DNA from: Telluria mixta
Lineage (GTDB): Bacteria > Pseudomonadota > Gammaproteobacteria > Burkholderiales > Burkholderiaceae_D
NCBI RefSeq assembly: GCF_029223865.1
Contig: NZ_CP119520.1
Location: forward strand, 6,758,001-6,822,000
DNA: 64,000 bases
Direction of reading: 5' to 3'
The notes under the pieces were generated by a model. The model was not told the DNA's origin. It saw only the letters and a program-made list of their open reading frames with translations, and made no database searches. The first letter of the stretch is position 1; each line of letters begins with the position of its first letter. The position numbers and the translations under genes are program-made. Of the stretch, positions 25,787 through 34,069 are shown in pieces.

Positions 25787-27772
25787 TCATGTCGCTATCG
25801 AGATGGCGAGATCGCCGGTACCGAGCGGCTGCGCGGACGCCAGCCGGATGCGGTACAGCACGTCGCCCCATTCATGTTTCAGGCCCGCGTCTTCCAGCGG
25901 CAGCCGTTCGACGTCGGCACGCAGCGCGCGGGGATCAAACCTCAGGTGCACGGCACGACCGCCGGCCACCGGAAGGGAAACGACGCCCGCCTGCGCCGCA
26001 TCGGGCTTGCGCGGCGTGACGAAGACGAGGGCCACCGGCGCGGGACGGGCCAGCGCGAACGTCTCGCGCAGGTTCACCTTGCCGGCAGCGCGGTCCAGGG
26101 CGATGCGCCGCTCCCACGTCCTGATGCCCGCCTCCGGACCGTACGCGGTGGAGAGGTCCATCGTCATCCCCATATCGTCGACCCGTACCCTGCTCGCCCG
26201 GTCGCGTGCATCACGACCAACCTGCATCCGGCCGTCCACGAGCGGCAGGTTGTGCCAGCCCGACTGCATGGTCCAGATGGTGTACCGGTCCTTGCTGAAC
26301 GTCTTCGCCGTATAGGCTTCGACGCCGGGATCCACGAACACCGGCTGGCCGTCGTGGAACACGATGAAGCTGCCGGAATCGTGGTGGCCGTGGCTGCGCG
26401 CGTTCGACGCCGCCTGCACGGCGAGGAAGAATCCCCGGTCCGATCCGCCCTGGGCCCGCGCCGTCATCAGGCCGAGAGCGGGATACCAGGACGCGCGCTG
26501 CAATGCGTCGCGCCCTGGTGTCGCCCGCATCCGCGCGACCTCCAGCACGTCGGCCACGTCGCGCGCGAGCCGTCCCTGGTCGGACAGGTTGACGCCGCGC
26601 GCGGAGGCACGGAATGCGCCGAACGCAGCCAGGTCGGCGTCGCCGGTGGCGCGGCCGAAACGGTGCAGCAGCGGCGGCGAATGGTGCACCTTCGCGTGTG
26701 CGTCGCCATAGTTCACGTACCAGTCGCCGGCCACGTGCACGTCCAGCACGTAATGGCCCATGCGGCGCACGAACGGATCGGTCGCCAGATTAAGCGCGCC
26801 ACCGGTCGCCGAGTCCAGCGCCATCAGGCTGTCCAGATAAGGACCGGCGGACAGCGTCCAGTAGCCCGGTCCTTCCTCGCACGCGCCGTCGTCCGAATAA
26901 TCGGCCAGGAAGCCGTCCAGGCAGCCGCAGATCTTCAAGGTGGACGCGATGCGGCGCGCCGGATCCGTCTCCAGCAGCAGGTTCGCCTCCAGCCAGCTCG
27001 ACGCGATCCACGACGTCCAGTTGTTCAGCGGTTCCTTCTTGTCCTTCAGGCCCATCCACTTGAAATCGTCGCGCGCCAGGCCGGGATCGAGGATGCGCCG
27101 CTTCACCTCGGCCGCGATGCGCACGGGGAGCAGCGGCGACACAGCGCGCAGCTGGTCGCCCACGAGTTCGTGCACGTACGCGAGCGTGACGCCCGTCTCC
27201 GCTGCGAACAGGTCGATCACGGGTTCGCCCGCATCGGGCAGGCCGACGCCGCGCTTCTGCATGCCGCTGTGGGCCGGCAGGCCCCAGAACGTTTCCTCGC
27301 ACACGAGCCAGACGCCGTCCGCGATCGCGTGCACGTAACGGCCCTGCCCCTGCACGCATTCGGCCAGCACGAGGCCCGCGAGCCGGCTGCGGCGCTCGAA
27401 ATAGCGTTGTTCGTAATGCGTGCGGTTGCCGTTTTCCGCAAACTCCAGGAACAGGCTGGCCGGCAGCTGCGGCCACTCGGTGCCCAGCCAGGCGTCGGCC
27501 CGTGCGATCAACGCCGCGGCCACGTCGGCCGGCACCTGCGCCCAGGCAGTACGGTCGCCCGCCCGCGGATAGGGATGCCAGGCGCCGGGCGGCAGCAGAC
27601 GGCGGCGCAGCAGGGCCTCGTCGACGACGGACCGCAGGTAGCGCTTCGGCACGCGCGGCGCCGGGGCCGCACTGCCCTGCTCCCCCGCCGGCCCGGCCGC
27701 CGCGCGCAGGCCGGGCGTGCCCAGCAGCGCCAGCGCACCCAGCCCGCGGGTCAGCGCATTCCGTCGATTCAT
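25787..27772 (-). CDS. Heparinase II/III-like polysaccharide lyase, exported
   Basis: 661 residues with leader MNRRNALTRGLGALALLG. The N-terminal part is an (alpha/alpha) toroid (NNWTSWIASSWLEANLLLE, EEGPGYWTLSAGPYLDSL); the C-terminal part is the heparinase II/III beta-sandwich domain with NARSHGHHDSGSFIVFHDG and GQPVFVDPGVEAYTAK. Acts on an acidic polysaccharide by beta-elimination, leaving an unsaturated uronate that the downstream GH105 enzyme can remove. The polysaccharide is not identifiable; a pectic or rhamnogalacturonan substrate is suggested only by the GH105 partner. Two LacI-type sites lie within 115 nt upstream and the LacI 2 gene precedes it on the same strand. Confidence 0.83.
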   Translation of the reverse strand: MNRRNALTRGLGALALLGTPGLRAAAGPAGEQGSAAPAPRVPKRYLRSVVDEALLRRRLLPPGAWHPYPRAGDRTAWAQVPADVAAALIARADAWLGTEWPQLPASLFLEFAENGNRTHYEQRYFERRSRLAGLVLAECVQGQGRYVHAIADGVWLVCEETFWGLPAHSGMQKRGVGLPDAGEPVIDLFAAETGVTLAYVHELVGDQLRAVSPLLPVRIAAEVKRRILDPGLARDDFKWMGLKDKKEPLNNWTSWIASSWLEANLLLETDPARRIASTLKICGCLDGFLADYSDDGACEEGPGYWTLSAGPYLDSLMALDSATGGALNLATDPFVRRMGHYVLDVHVAGDWYVNYGDAHAKVHHSPPLLHRFGRATGDADLAAFGAFRASARGVNLSDQGRLARDVADVLEVARMRATPGRDALQRASWYPALGLMTARAQGGSDRGFFLAVQAASNARSHGHHDSGSFIVFHDGQPVFVDPGVEAYTAKTFSKDRYTIWTMQSGWHNLPLVDGRMQVGRDARDRASRVRVDDMGMTMDLSTAYGPEAGIRTWERRIALDRAAGKVNLRETFALARPAPVALVFVTPRKPDAAQAGVVSLPVAGGRAVHLRFDPRALRADVERLPLEDAGLKHEWGDVLYRIRLASAQPLGTGDLAISIAT

Positions 27773-27791
27773 GTCGTCTCCCTGATGAGTG

Positions 27792-27805
27792 TGACAACGT
27801 TACCA
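27792..27805. promoter_or_regulatory. LacI-type operator, proximal, before the lyase/GH105 unit
   Basis: TGACAACGTTACCA, centred on AACGTT; the right half is a consensus CGTTACCA, the left half has two mismatches. It lies 20 nt upstream of the lyase start codon, where it would block transcription or initiation. Confidence 0.6.
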
Positions 27806-27871
27806 CTCACGTTCGCAAAAGACAATAGGGTTTCGCTCAACCCGATGGTCGATTCAGAGCGGAGAACTTCG

Positions 27872-27885
27872 TGGTAACGATGCCA
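27872..27885. promoter_or_regulatory. LacI-type operator, distal, before the lyase/GH105 unit
   Basis: TGGTAACGATGCCA; the left half is consensus, the right half is partial. It is centred 80 bp from the proximal site, a spacing compatible with looping by a tetrameric LacI protein. Confidence 0.5.
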
Positions 27886-27894
27886 TCAGGGCCG

Positions 27895-28911
27895 TCAGCC
27901 CTTCGGTGCAGGCCCGGTGGAATCGCGGATGACGAGGCGGGCCGGCAGCTCGATGCGGAAGCCCTCGGCCCGGCCGTTGCGCATGGCGCCGACCAGTTCC
28001 GCCACGGCGCGCACGGCGATCTCGTTCAGCGGCTGGCGCACGGTCGTCAGTTTGGGGAAGACGACGGCCGCGCGGATCACGTCGTCGAAGCCGACGACGG
28101 AAACATCGTCCGGGACCTTCAGCCCGGCGTCCGAGATCGCATCCATGGCGCCGAACGCCATCGCGTCGTTGGCGGCGAAGATCGCGGTGGGCGGTGTCGG
28201 CAGTTTGAGAAGCGCCTGCGTCTCCGTGAAGCCGCTGGCATCGTTGAAATCGCCCTGGCGCAAATAGGCCGGCTCGATCGCGATGCCGGCCGCGCGCAGC
28301 GCATCCTCGTAGCCCCGCTGGCGTTCCTCGCTCTGGCCCGTGAACGACGTGCCCGCGATGAACGCGATGCGGCGGTGGCCCAGCCCGAGCAGGTGCTCGA
28401 CGGCGCCTTTCGCCGCCATGCGGTTGGAGCCGAGGACGACGGGCAGGTCGATCGGGCGCGCGGCGAAGCTCACCAGCACGCACGGGGCGTGCGCGCGTTC
28501 CAGCTTGACCAGCAGGCCGTCGTTCGCATCCGGCAACAGGAGCAGCAGGCCGTCGCACAGCTTGCGCAGCATCTCGGCCGTGCCGGCGCGGCGCGAATCG
28601 TCGAAGTGGTCGGCGTTGAAGACGATGAGGTCGAAGCCGAGCCGGCGCGCCTCGTCGTTGAGGGCGCTGAGCAGCTCGTGCATCACGAGCGAGCGGAAGC
28701 CGTTGACGAAGACGCCGATCAGGCCGGAATTCCCGCCCCGCATCTTCTGCGCGATCATGTCCGGCGTATAGTCCAGCTTCGCGGCCGCCGCGAGCACGCG
28801 TTCCCGCGTCTCCTTCGCCACGCGCCCCACGCCGCGCAGCGCGCGCGACGCCGTGATCAGCGATACGCCTGCCTCCTCGGCCACTTCCGTCAACGTACTT
28901 GTCTTCTGCAT
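27895..28911 (-). CDS. LacI-family transcriptional regulator 2
   Basis: 338 residues, beginning MQKTSTLTEVAEEAGVSLIT. Helix-turn-helix then hinge (TPDMIAQKMRGGNSGLIG) and sugar-binding domain (GHRRIAFIAGTSFTGQSEER, AIFAANDAMAFGAMDAI). A paralogue of LacI 1 along its full length, ending DSTGPAPKG where LacI 1 has DSTGPAPQA. It lies directly upstream of the lyase and GH105 genes on the same strand and probably represses them through the two sites at 27792 and 27872. A further CGTTACC element overlaps its own ribosome-binding region (GGGGGATG), suggesting autorepression. Confidence 0.92.
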   Translation of the reverse strand: MQKTSTLTEVAEEAGVSLITASRALRGVGRVAKETRERVLAAAAKLDYTPDMIAQKMRGGNSGLIGVFVNGFRSLVMHELLSALNDEARRLGFDLIVFNADHFDDSRRAGTAEMLRKLCDGLLLLLPDANDGLLVKLERAHAPCVLVSFAARPIDLPVVLGSNRMAAKGAVEHLLGLGHRRIAFIAGTSFTGQSEERQRGYEDALRAAGIAIEPAYLRQGDFNDASGFTETQALLKLPTPPTAIFAANDAMAFGAMDAISDAGLKVPDDVSVVGFDDVIRAAVVFPKLTTVRQPLNEIAVRAVAELVGAMRNGRAEGFRIELPARLVIRDSTGPAPKG

Positions 28912-28918
28912 CCCCCAA

Positions 28919-28937
28919 CGTTACCTGAATGGTAGCG
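28919..28937. promoter_or_regulatory. Operator-like inverted repeat over the LacI 2 translation start region
   Basis: CGTTACC, 5-nt spacer, GGTAGCG: near-perfect 7-bp arms made from the same half-site found in the other LacI-type sites. It starts 8 nt upstream of the LacI 2 ATG. Candidate autoregulatory site. Confidence 0.45.
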
Positions 28938-28966
28938 AACAGGCAAGACCGGAGGTTGCAAGGAAC

Positions 28967-30325
28967 TCAGTGCAGGTCCACCTGCGGGCGCAGCGCCGGC
29001 CCGCCGGCGGCAGGCCTGTTGCGGTCGGCCACCCGCTTCACGAGCAGCGCCGCCATCGACACGAGCGCCGCCGCGGCCACCACCATGAACACCTGGCCGA
29101 ACGGCAGCTGGCGCCGCGCCAACTCCGCGACGAGGAACGAGCCGGCGATGCCGCCGAAGCGGCCGATCCCCAGCATCCACGCGACGCCGGTGGCGCGGCC
29201 CTGCGTCGGGTAGTACGCGGCCGCCAGCGCGGGCAGCGACGACTGCGCCGTGTTCATCAGCGCGCCCGCGCCGAACACGGTCACGGTCAACAGGCCCACG
29301 TTGCCCGCCACCTGGCCGATCAGGAAGACGGCCAGCGCCGTCAGCCCGAAGCCGATGGCGATGACGCGGTTGGCGTCGTAGCGGTCCATCAGCCAGCCGA
29401 ACAGGATCGCGCCCACGCCGCCCAGCGGGAACAGCGCGGCGATCAGGGTCGCCGTCTGCGCGGGCAGGCCGGCCTCCTTGAACAGGATCGGCATCCAGTT
29501 GATCAGCGCATAGAAGATCACGAGGCCCATGAAATAGGCGAGCCACAGCATGAGGGTGCCGACGGCGTACGACCGCGAAAACAGCACGGCGAAGCCGCCG
29601 CCGGTCGGCGCGCCCTGCTCCGCCATCACGTAGCGCGTGGCGTCGGCCGCCGAGGCGTGGATCCGGCGCAGCACGGCGCGGATCCGTTCGGCCGGCGCGC
29701 CGCGCGCGACCATGTGGCGCACGGACTCCGGCAGGGTGAACGCCATCACGAGCAGCAGCGCGACCGGCGCGATGCCGCCCAGCGCCAGCACGCTGCGCCA
29801 GCCCCACTGCGGGATCATCCACGCGGCGAGAAAGCCGCCGCACGCCGCGCCCAGCGGGAAGCCGCAGAACATCGCGTTGGTGATGACGACGCGGCGCCCG
29901 TCCGGACAGAATTCGCTGATCAAGGTGACGGCATTGGGCATCGCCGCGCCCAGGCCGATGCCCGTGACGAAGCGCAGCACGGTGAGCCCTTCGAGGCCGG
30001 TGGCGAACGCCGATGCGCCGCAGGCCGCGCCGAACACGAGGACGGAGCCGAGCAGCACGATGCGGCGTCCGAGGCGGTCGGCGAGCGGGCCGGCGACGAG
30101 CGCTCCGGCCGCGAGGCCGAACAGCGCCGCCGACAGCACGGGCGCCAGCGCCGGCTTGCCGACTCCCCACTCCTTCAGCAGCGATGGCGCGATGAATCCG
30201 ATGGCGGCCGTGTCGAACCCGTCCAGCAGGACGATGAAGAAGCACGTGGCGAACACGAGCCACTGGTAGGGCGAAAAGGGATGGCGGTTGATGAATGCCT
30301 GGACGTCGAGGTCCTGATGGGTCAT
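28967..30325 (-). CDS. MFS transporter, aromatic acid:H+ symporter (AAHS) type
   Basis: 452 residues from the ATG at 30325, which has GGAGACCGTC upstream; an ATG 24 codons earlier lacks one. Twelve predicted transmembrane helices. The first helix carries FIVLLDGFDTAAIGFIAPSL, the AAHS signature (PcaK, BenK, MhpT group), and the loop GPLADRLGRRIVLLGS follows. Likely imports a benzoate-like or hydroxylated aromatic acid. It is divergent from an Old Yellow Enzyme, and the shared promoter holds a long inverted repeat resembling an IclR/PcaR box. No ring-cleavage genes are in the window, so the ligand stays open. Confidence 0.88.
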   Translation of the reverse strand: MTHQDLDVQAFINRHPFSPYQWLVFATCFFIVLLDGFDTAAIGFIAPSLLKEWGVGKPALAPVLSAALFGLAAGALVAGPLADRLGRRIVLLGSVLVFGAACGASAFATGLEGLTVLRFVTGIGLGAAMPNAVTLISEFCPDGRRVVITNAMFCGFPLGAACGGFLAAWMIPQWGWRSVLALGGIAPVALLLVMAFTLPESVRHMVARGAPAERIRAVLRRIHASAADATRYVMAEQGAPTGGGFAVLFSRSYAVGTLMLWLAYFMGLVIFYALINWMPILFKEAGLPAQTATLIAALFPLGGVGAILFGWLMDRYDANRVIAIGFGLTALAVFLIGQVAGNVGLLTVTVFGAGALMNTAQSSLPALAAAYYPTQGRATGVAWMLGIGRFGGIAGSFLVAELARRQLPFGQVFMVVAAAALVSMAALLVKRVADRNRPAAGGPALRPQVDLH

Positions 30326-30381
30326 GACGGTCTCCAAAAGTGCCGGCTGTTGGTCGCCGTTTCGATCCAGCTTAACAATGT

Positions 30382-30421
30382 GTCGTTCGATAGTCAACCA
30401 CGTGTGCGATTACCGAACGAC
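30382..30421. promoter_or_regulatory. 40-bp inverted repeat in AAHS/OYE divergent promoter, PcaR-box-like
   Basis: Arms GTCGTTCGATAGTC and GATTACCGAACGAC (12 of 14 positions complementary) flank a 12-nt spacer. On the minus strand GTTCGGTAATCGCAC nearly equals the 15-bp box I recall for the IclR-family regulator PcaR of Pseudomonas. A TTGACT overlapping the arm could be the -35 of the transporter promoter. Confidence 0.55.
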
Positions 30422-30517
30422 GTTGCGGTTTGCGCAAAGGTGTTGCCGGCTGCCGCCGGATTATCGCCGGCGGCCCGCGCCGCTACAGTGAGGCCATCTT
30501 TTCAACGGAGTCCTCAC

Positions 30518-31615
30518 ATGTCCTACCTTCTCGCTCCCGCCCGCCTCGGCGACCTGACGCTGCCGAACCGCATCGCGATGGCCCCCGTCACGCGCGCCCG
30601 CTCGGGCGCCGACGGCGTCCCGACCGCCGCCAACGCCGCCTATTATGCGCAGCGCGCATCGGCCGGCCTGATCGTCAGCGAAGCGACCAACGTGTCGCGC
30701 CACTCCGCCGCGTTCGAACTGGCGCCGGGTCTCCACGACGACGCCCAGGTGGCCGGCTGGCGCCGCGTGATGGACGCCGTGCACGCGGCCGGCGGCCGTT
30801 TGTTCGCGCAGCTGTGGCACAGCGGCCGGGTGAGTTCCTACGCGCTGCTGGACGGCCGCGCACCGCTGGCGCCGTCCGCCGTCAACGACGACCTGCACCT
30901 GCTGCAGCCGTATGCCGCACTGGAAAACGGCTTTTATACGCGCATCGCGGCGTCGCCGTCCCGCGCCATGACCGTGCAGGACATCCACGCGGCCGTCGAG
31001 GAATTCCGCAGCGCCGCCCGCAACGCGATGCGCGCCGGGATCGACGGCGTCGAACTGCACGCCGCCAACGGCTACCTGCCGCACCAGTTCCTGTCGCCGC
31101 ACACGAACCGCCGCGACGATGCGTTCGGCGGCTCGCTCGCCAACCGCGCACGCTTCCTCGAACTGGTCCTGCGCGCCGTGCTGGACGAGGTGCCGGCGGA
31201 CCGCATCGGCGTGCGCTTGTCGCCCTTCGCCGCCTACAACAACGCGACCGATCCGGCGACGGAAGAGACATACGCTTACGTCGCCCGGATGCTGGATGCC
31301 GCCGGCGTTGCCTACATTCACGCCGCCGATTCGAACGCGTGGGCCGGCGCGCCGGACATGGACCGCATCCTCGCCGTGCTGCGCCCGAACTTCGGCGGCG
31401 CCATCATCGCCAACGGCGGCCTCGATCCCGCCGCGGCCGACGCATTGATCACGTCAGGCATGGCCGACCTGGCCTCGTTCGGCCGCAGCTTCATCGCCAA
31501 CCCCGACCTCGTCGACCGCATCCGCCGCGGCGGCCCGTACAACACGCCCGATCCGTTCACGTTCTACGGCGGCGGCGTCCATGGTTATCTCGACTACGAA
31601 CCGCTGGCCGCCTGA
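30518..31615 (+). CDS. Old Yellow Enzyme family alkene reductase (NemA-like)
   Basis: 365-residue FMN-dependent NAD(P)H oxidoreductase that reduces activated C=C bonds or nitro/maleimide compounds. The ATG at 30518 follows ACGGAG, and the protein begins LLAPARLGDLTLPNRIAMAP, the canonical OYE N-terminus. FMN/substrate motifs: GLIVSEATNVS, LFAQLWHSGR (here SSYALLDG follows), VELHAANGYLPHQFLSPHTN, RRDDAFGGSLANRARF, and C-terminal LASFGRSFIANPDLVDR. The same frame is open far upstream across the transporter gene, but nothing before 30518 resembles OYE. The nearest downstream gene is an MFS pump 64 nt away; both may belong to a xenobiotic-stress response. Confidence 0.92.
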   Translation: MSYLLAPARLGDLTLPNRIAMAPVTRARSGADGVPTAANAAYYAQRASAGLIVSEATNVSRHSAAFELAPGLHDDAQVAGWRRVMDAVHAAGGRLFAQLWHSGRVSSYALLDGRAPLAPSAVNDDLHLLQPYAALENGFYTRIAASPSRAMTVQDIHAAVEEFRSAARNAMRAGIDGVELHAANGYLPHQFLSPHTNRRDDAFGGSLANRARFLELVLRAVLDEVPADRIGVRLSPFAAYNNATDPATEETYAYVARMLDAAGVAYIHAADSNAWAGAPDMDRILAVLRPNFGGAIIANGGLDPAAADALITSGMADLASFGRSFIANPDLVDRIRRGGPYNTPDPFTFYGGGVHGYLDYEPLAA

Positions 31616-31679
31616 CCGAAAGGAAGTCGCGCCCGTTTCACGACGGGCGTAGATTCCGTCACCATCACAAGGAGTTTTC

Positions 31680-32900
31680 ATGCACACCCCTGCCAAACAC
31701 GCACCCGACATCGCGCCGGGCATGGTCCGGCTGCTGGCCACGTCCGCCGGCCTGATCGTCGCCAACCTCTATTACGCCCAGACGCTGGTCGGCCCGATCA
31801 GCGCCGCGACCGGCCTGTCGCCGGAAGCGGCCGGCCTGATCGTCACGCTGACGCAGGTTGGCTACGCCCTCGGCCTGCTGTTCATCGTGCCGCTGGGCGA
31901 CCTGCTCGAGAACCGCAAGCTCGTATTCTCCGCCCTCCTCGCCACGGCCGCTGCGCTGGCCACCGCCGCGTTCAGCACCAACGCCTGGGTCTTCCTCGTC
32001 GCGTCGCTGGGCATCGGCCTCGGTTCCGTCGCGGCGCAGATCCTCGTCCCGTTCGCCGCGCATCTGTCGCACGAAGCGACGCGCGGCCAGGCCGTCGGCA
32101 AGGTCGTCAGCGGGCTGCTGCTGGGGATCATGCTGGCCCGCCCGGCCGCGAGCCTGATCGCGGACCACGGCAGCTGGCACGTCGTGTTCGGCGGCGCCGC
32201 CGTCGCGGTGTTCGTCCTCGCCTTCGTCCTGCGCGCCAGACTGCCGCAGCGCGTGCCCGTGCACAGCCTGTCGTACGGCCGCCTGATCGGATCGCTGTGG
32301 CACCTGCTCGCGACGACGCCCGTGCTGCGCCGCCGCGCCGCCTACCACGCGGGCCTGTTCGGATCGTTCAGCCTGTTCTGGACCGTCACGCCGCTGATGC
32401 TGGAAGGCCCGCAATTCCACCTGTCGCAAACCGGCATCGCGATCTTCGCCCTCGTCGGCATGGCGGGCGCCGTCGCGTCGCCGGTCGCGGGACGCCTCGC
32501 CGACGCCGGCCACACGCTGATGGCGACGGCCGCCGCGCTTGTCCTCGGCATCGTCGGCTTCGCGCTGCCGCTGTATCAACCGGACTCCCGCACGCTGGCG
32601 CTGGGCATCCTCGTCGTCGCCTCGATCGTGCTGGACATGGCCGTCGCCGCCAACCTCGTGCTGGGCCAGCGCGCCATCTTCGCCCTGGGCGCCGAAGTGC
32701 GCAGCCGTTTGAACGGCATTTATTTCGCGCTGTTCTTCGCGGGCGGCGCGCTCGGTTCCGCGGCCGGCGCCTGGGTCTATGCCCACCACGGCTGGCATGC
32801 CGCCCTGCTGACCGGCATGGCTTTCCCGGCCGCCGCGCTGCTCGTCTGGTTCGGCGAGCTGGCCGGCCGCCGCGCCACCACGGGCGCAGCCGCATCATGA
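31680..32900 (+). CDS. MFS transporter (drug/sugar efflux type)
   Basis: 406 residues, twelve predicted membrane helices, start after AAGGAG. N-terminal ANLYYAQTLVGPISAATGLS and loop IVPLGDLLENRKLVF are typical of the MFS1 efflux subgroup annotated as arabinose-efflux-like permeases. It ends with an ATGA overlap onto the flavoprotein monooxygenase, so the two are translationally coupled; one may modify and the other export the same compound. The substrate is not identifiable. Confidence 0.85.
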   Translation: MHTPAKHAPDIAPGMVRLLATSAGLIVANLYYAQTLVGPISAATGLSPEAAGLIVTLTQVGYALGLLFIVPLGDLLENRKLVFSALLATAAALATAAFSTNAWVFLVASLGIGLGSVAAQILVPFAAHLSHEATRGQAVGKVVSGLLLGIMLARPAASLIADHGSWHVVFGGAAVAVFVLAFVLRARLPQRVPVHSLSYGRLIGSLWHLLATTPVLRRRAAYHAGLFGSFSLFWTVTPLMLEGPQFHLSQTGIAIFALVGMAGAVASPVAGRLADAGHTLMATAAALVLGIVGFALPLYQPDSRTLALGILVVASIVLDMAVAANLVLGQRAIFALGAEVRSRLNGIYFALFFAGGALGSAAGAWVYAHHGWHAALLTGMAFPAAALLVWFGELAGRRATTGAAAS

Positions 32901-34069
32901 GCCCGCGCGCCCTGATCATCGGCGGCTCGCTCGGCGGGCTGCTGGCCGCGAACACGTTGAAAACCATCGGCTGGAGAGTCGACGTGTTCGAGCGCTCGCC
33001 CCATGCGCTGGACAGCCGCGGCGGCGGCATCGTGCTGCAGCCGGACGTGCTGCACGCCTTCCACTTTGCGGGCATCCGGCCGGCCGGCGCGCTGGGCGTG
33101 GCGTCCGGCGACCGTATCTATCTCGACCGCAAAGGCGATGTCGTGCGGCGCGATCATCAACCGCAGACGCAGACGTCGTGGAACATGCTGCACGGGACCA
33201 TGCGTCGCGCGCTGCCCGACGACTGCATCCATCCGGGCGAGACGCTCGAGCGCGTCGAGCAGGCCGGCGGCCAGGTGCGCGCGGTGTTCGCGAGCGGCCG
33301 CGTGGAGACGGGCGACCTGCTGATCGGTGCGGACGGCGCCCGCTCCACGGTTCGTTCGCTGATGCTGCCCGACGTGCGGCCGGATTACTCGGGGTATGTC
33401 GCGTGGCGCGGTCTCGTGCCGGAGCCCGATCTCGACGCGGACAGCCGCGCGGTGCTGGACGGCGTCTTCGCATTCCAGCACGACGACGGCGAACAGATGC
33501 TGCTCGAATATCTCGTCCCCGGCGAAGACGGTTCGACGGCACCGGGCCACAGGCGCTGGAACTGGGTGTGGTATCGCAAGGTCGGGCAGGACGACCTCCC
33601 GGCGTTGCTGACCGACCGTACCGGCCGCACGCACGCGTTCTCGCTGCCGCCGGGCGCGCTGCCCGATGCCCGGGCGGCCATGCTGCGCGCCGACGCCCGC
33701 GAGCTGCTCGCACCGCAGTTCAACGCGCTGGTTCAAACAACCAAGGAACCGTTCGTGCAGGCGATCCTGGACCTTGCCGTGCCGCGCATGGTATTCGGCC
33801 GCGTGCTGCTGCTGGGCGACGCCGCGTTCGTCCCGCGCCCGCACACGGCCGGCGGCGCGGCCAAGGCGGCGGCCAATGCGCTGGCGCTCGCGCATGCCCT
33901 GCAACGGACGGACCGGCCGATCGACGCGCGCCTGCGGGAATGGGAAGTCCTGCAGCTGCGCGCCGGACGCGACCTGGTCGACTGGGGCCGGCGCATGGGC
34001 GACGGCATCATGGGTGTGCCGCGAGCAGCAGGCTACACAAATTCCCGCGCTGGAATGCCGGGTCCCTGA
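32897..34069 (+). CDS. FAD-dependent monooxygenase, dihydroxypyridine-hydroxylase-like
   Basis: 390 residues. Start ATG overlaps the transporter stop (ATGA). Rossmann motif IIGGSLGGLLAANTL at the N-terminus, then DLLIGADGARSTVRSLMLP (DG motif region) and VLLLGDAAFVPRPHTAGGAA (GD motif, FAD ribityl binding). SGYVAWRGLVPE resembles 2,6-dihydroxypyridine 3-hydroxylase and related aromatic hydroxylases. Expected to hydroxylate an aromatic or heteroaromatic ring using NAD(P)H and O2. The 3' end overlaps the convergent HD-domain gene by 62 nt; both C-termini look intact. Confidence 0.86.
   Translation: MSPRALIIGGSLGGLLAANTLKTIGWRVDVFERSPHALDSRGGGIVLQPDVLHAFHFAGIRPAGALGVASGDRIYLDRKGDVVRRDHQPQTQTSWNMLHGTMRRALPDDCIHPGETLERVEQAGGQVRAVFASGRVETGDLLIGADGARSTVRSLMLPDVRPDYSGYVAWRGLVPEPDLDADSRAVLDGVFAFQHDDGEQMLLEYLVPGEDGSTAPGHRRWNWVWYRKVGQDDLPALLTDRTGRTHAFSLPPGALPDARAAMLRADARELLAPQFNALVQTTKEPFVQAILDLAVPRMVFGRVLLLGDAAFVPRPHTAGGAAKAAANALALAHALQRTDRPIDARLREWEVLQLRAGRDLVDWGRRMGDGIMGVPRAAGYTNSRAGMPGP

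Noticed and set aside
28853..30517. A 555-codon in-frame extension upstream of the Old Yellow Enzyme.
   Set aside because: It runs antisense through the AAHS transporter and the promoter and is Arg/Ala/Gln/His-rich; the OYE N-terminus and ribosome-binding site are at 30518.
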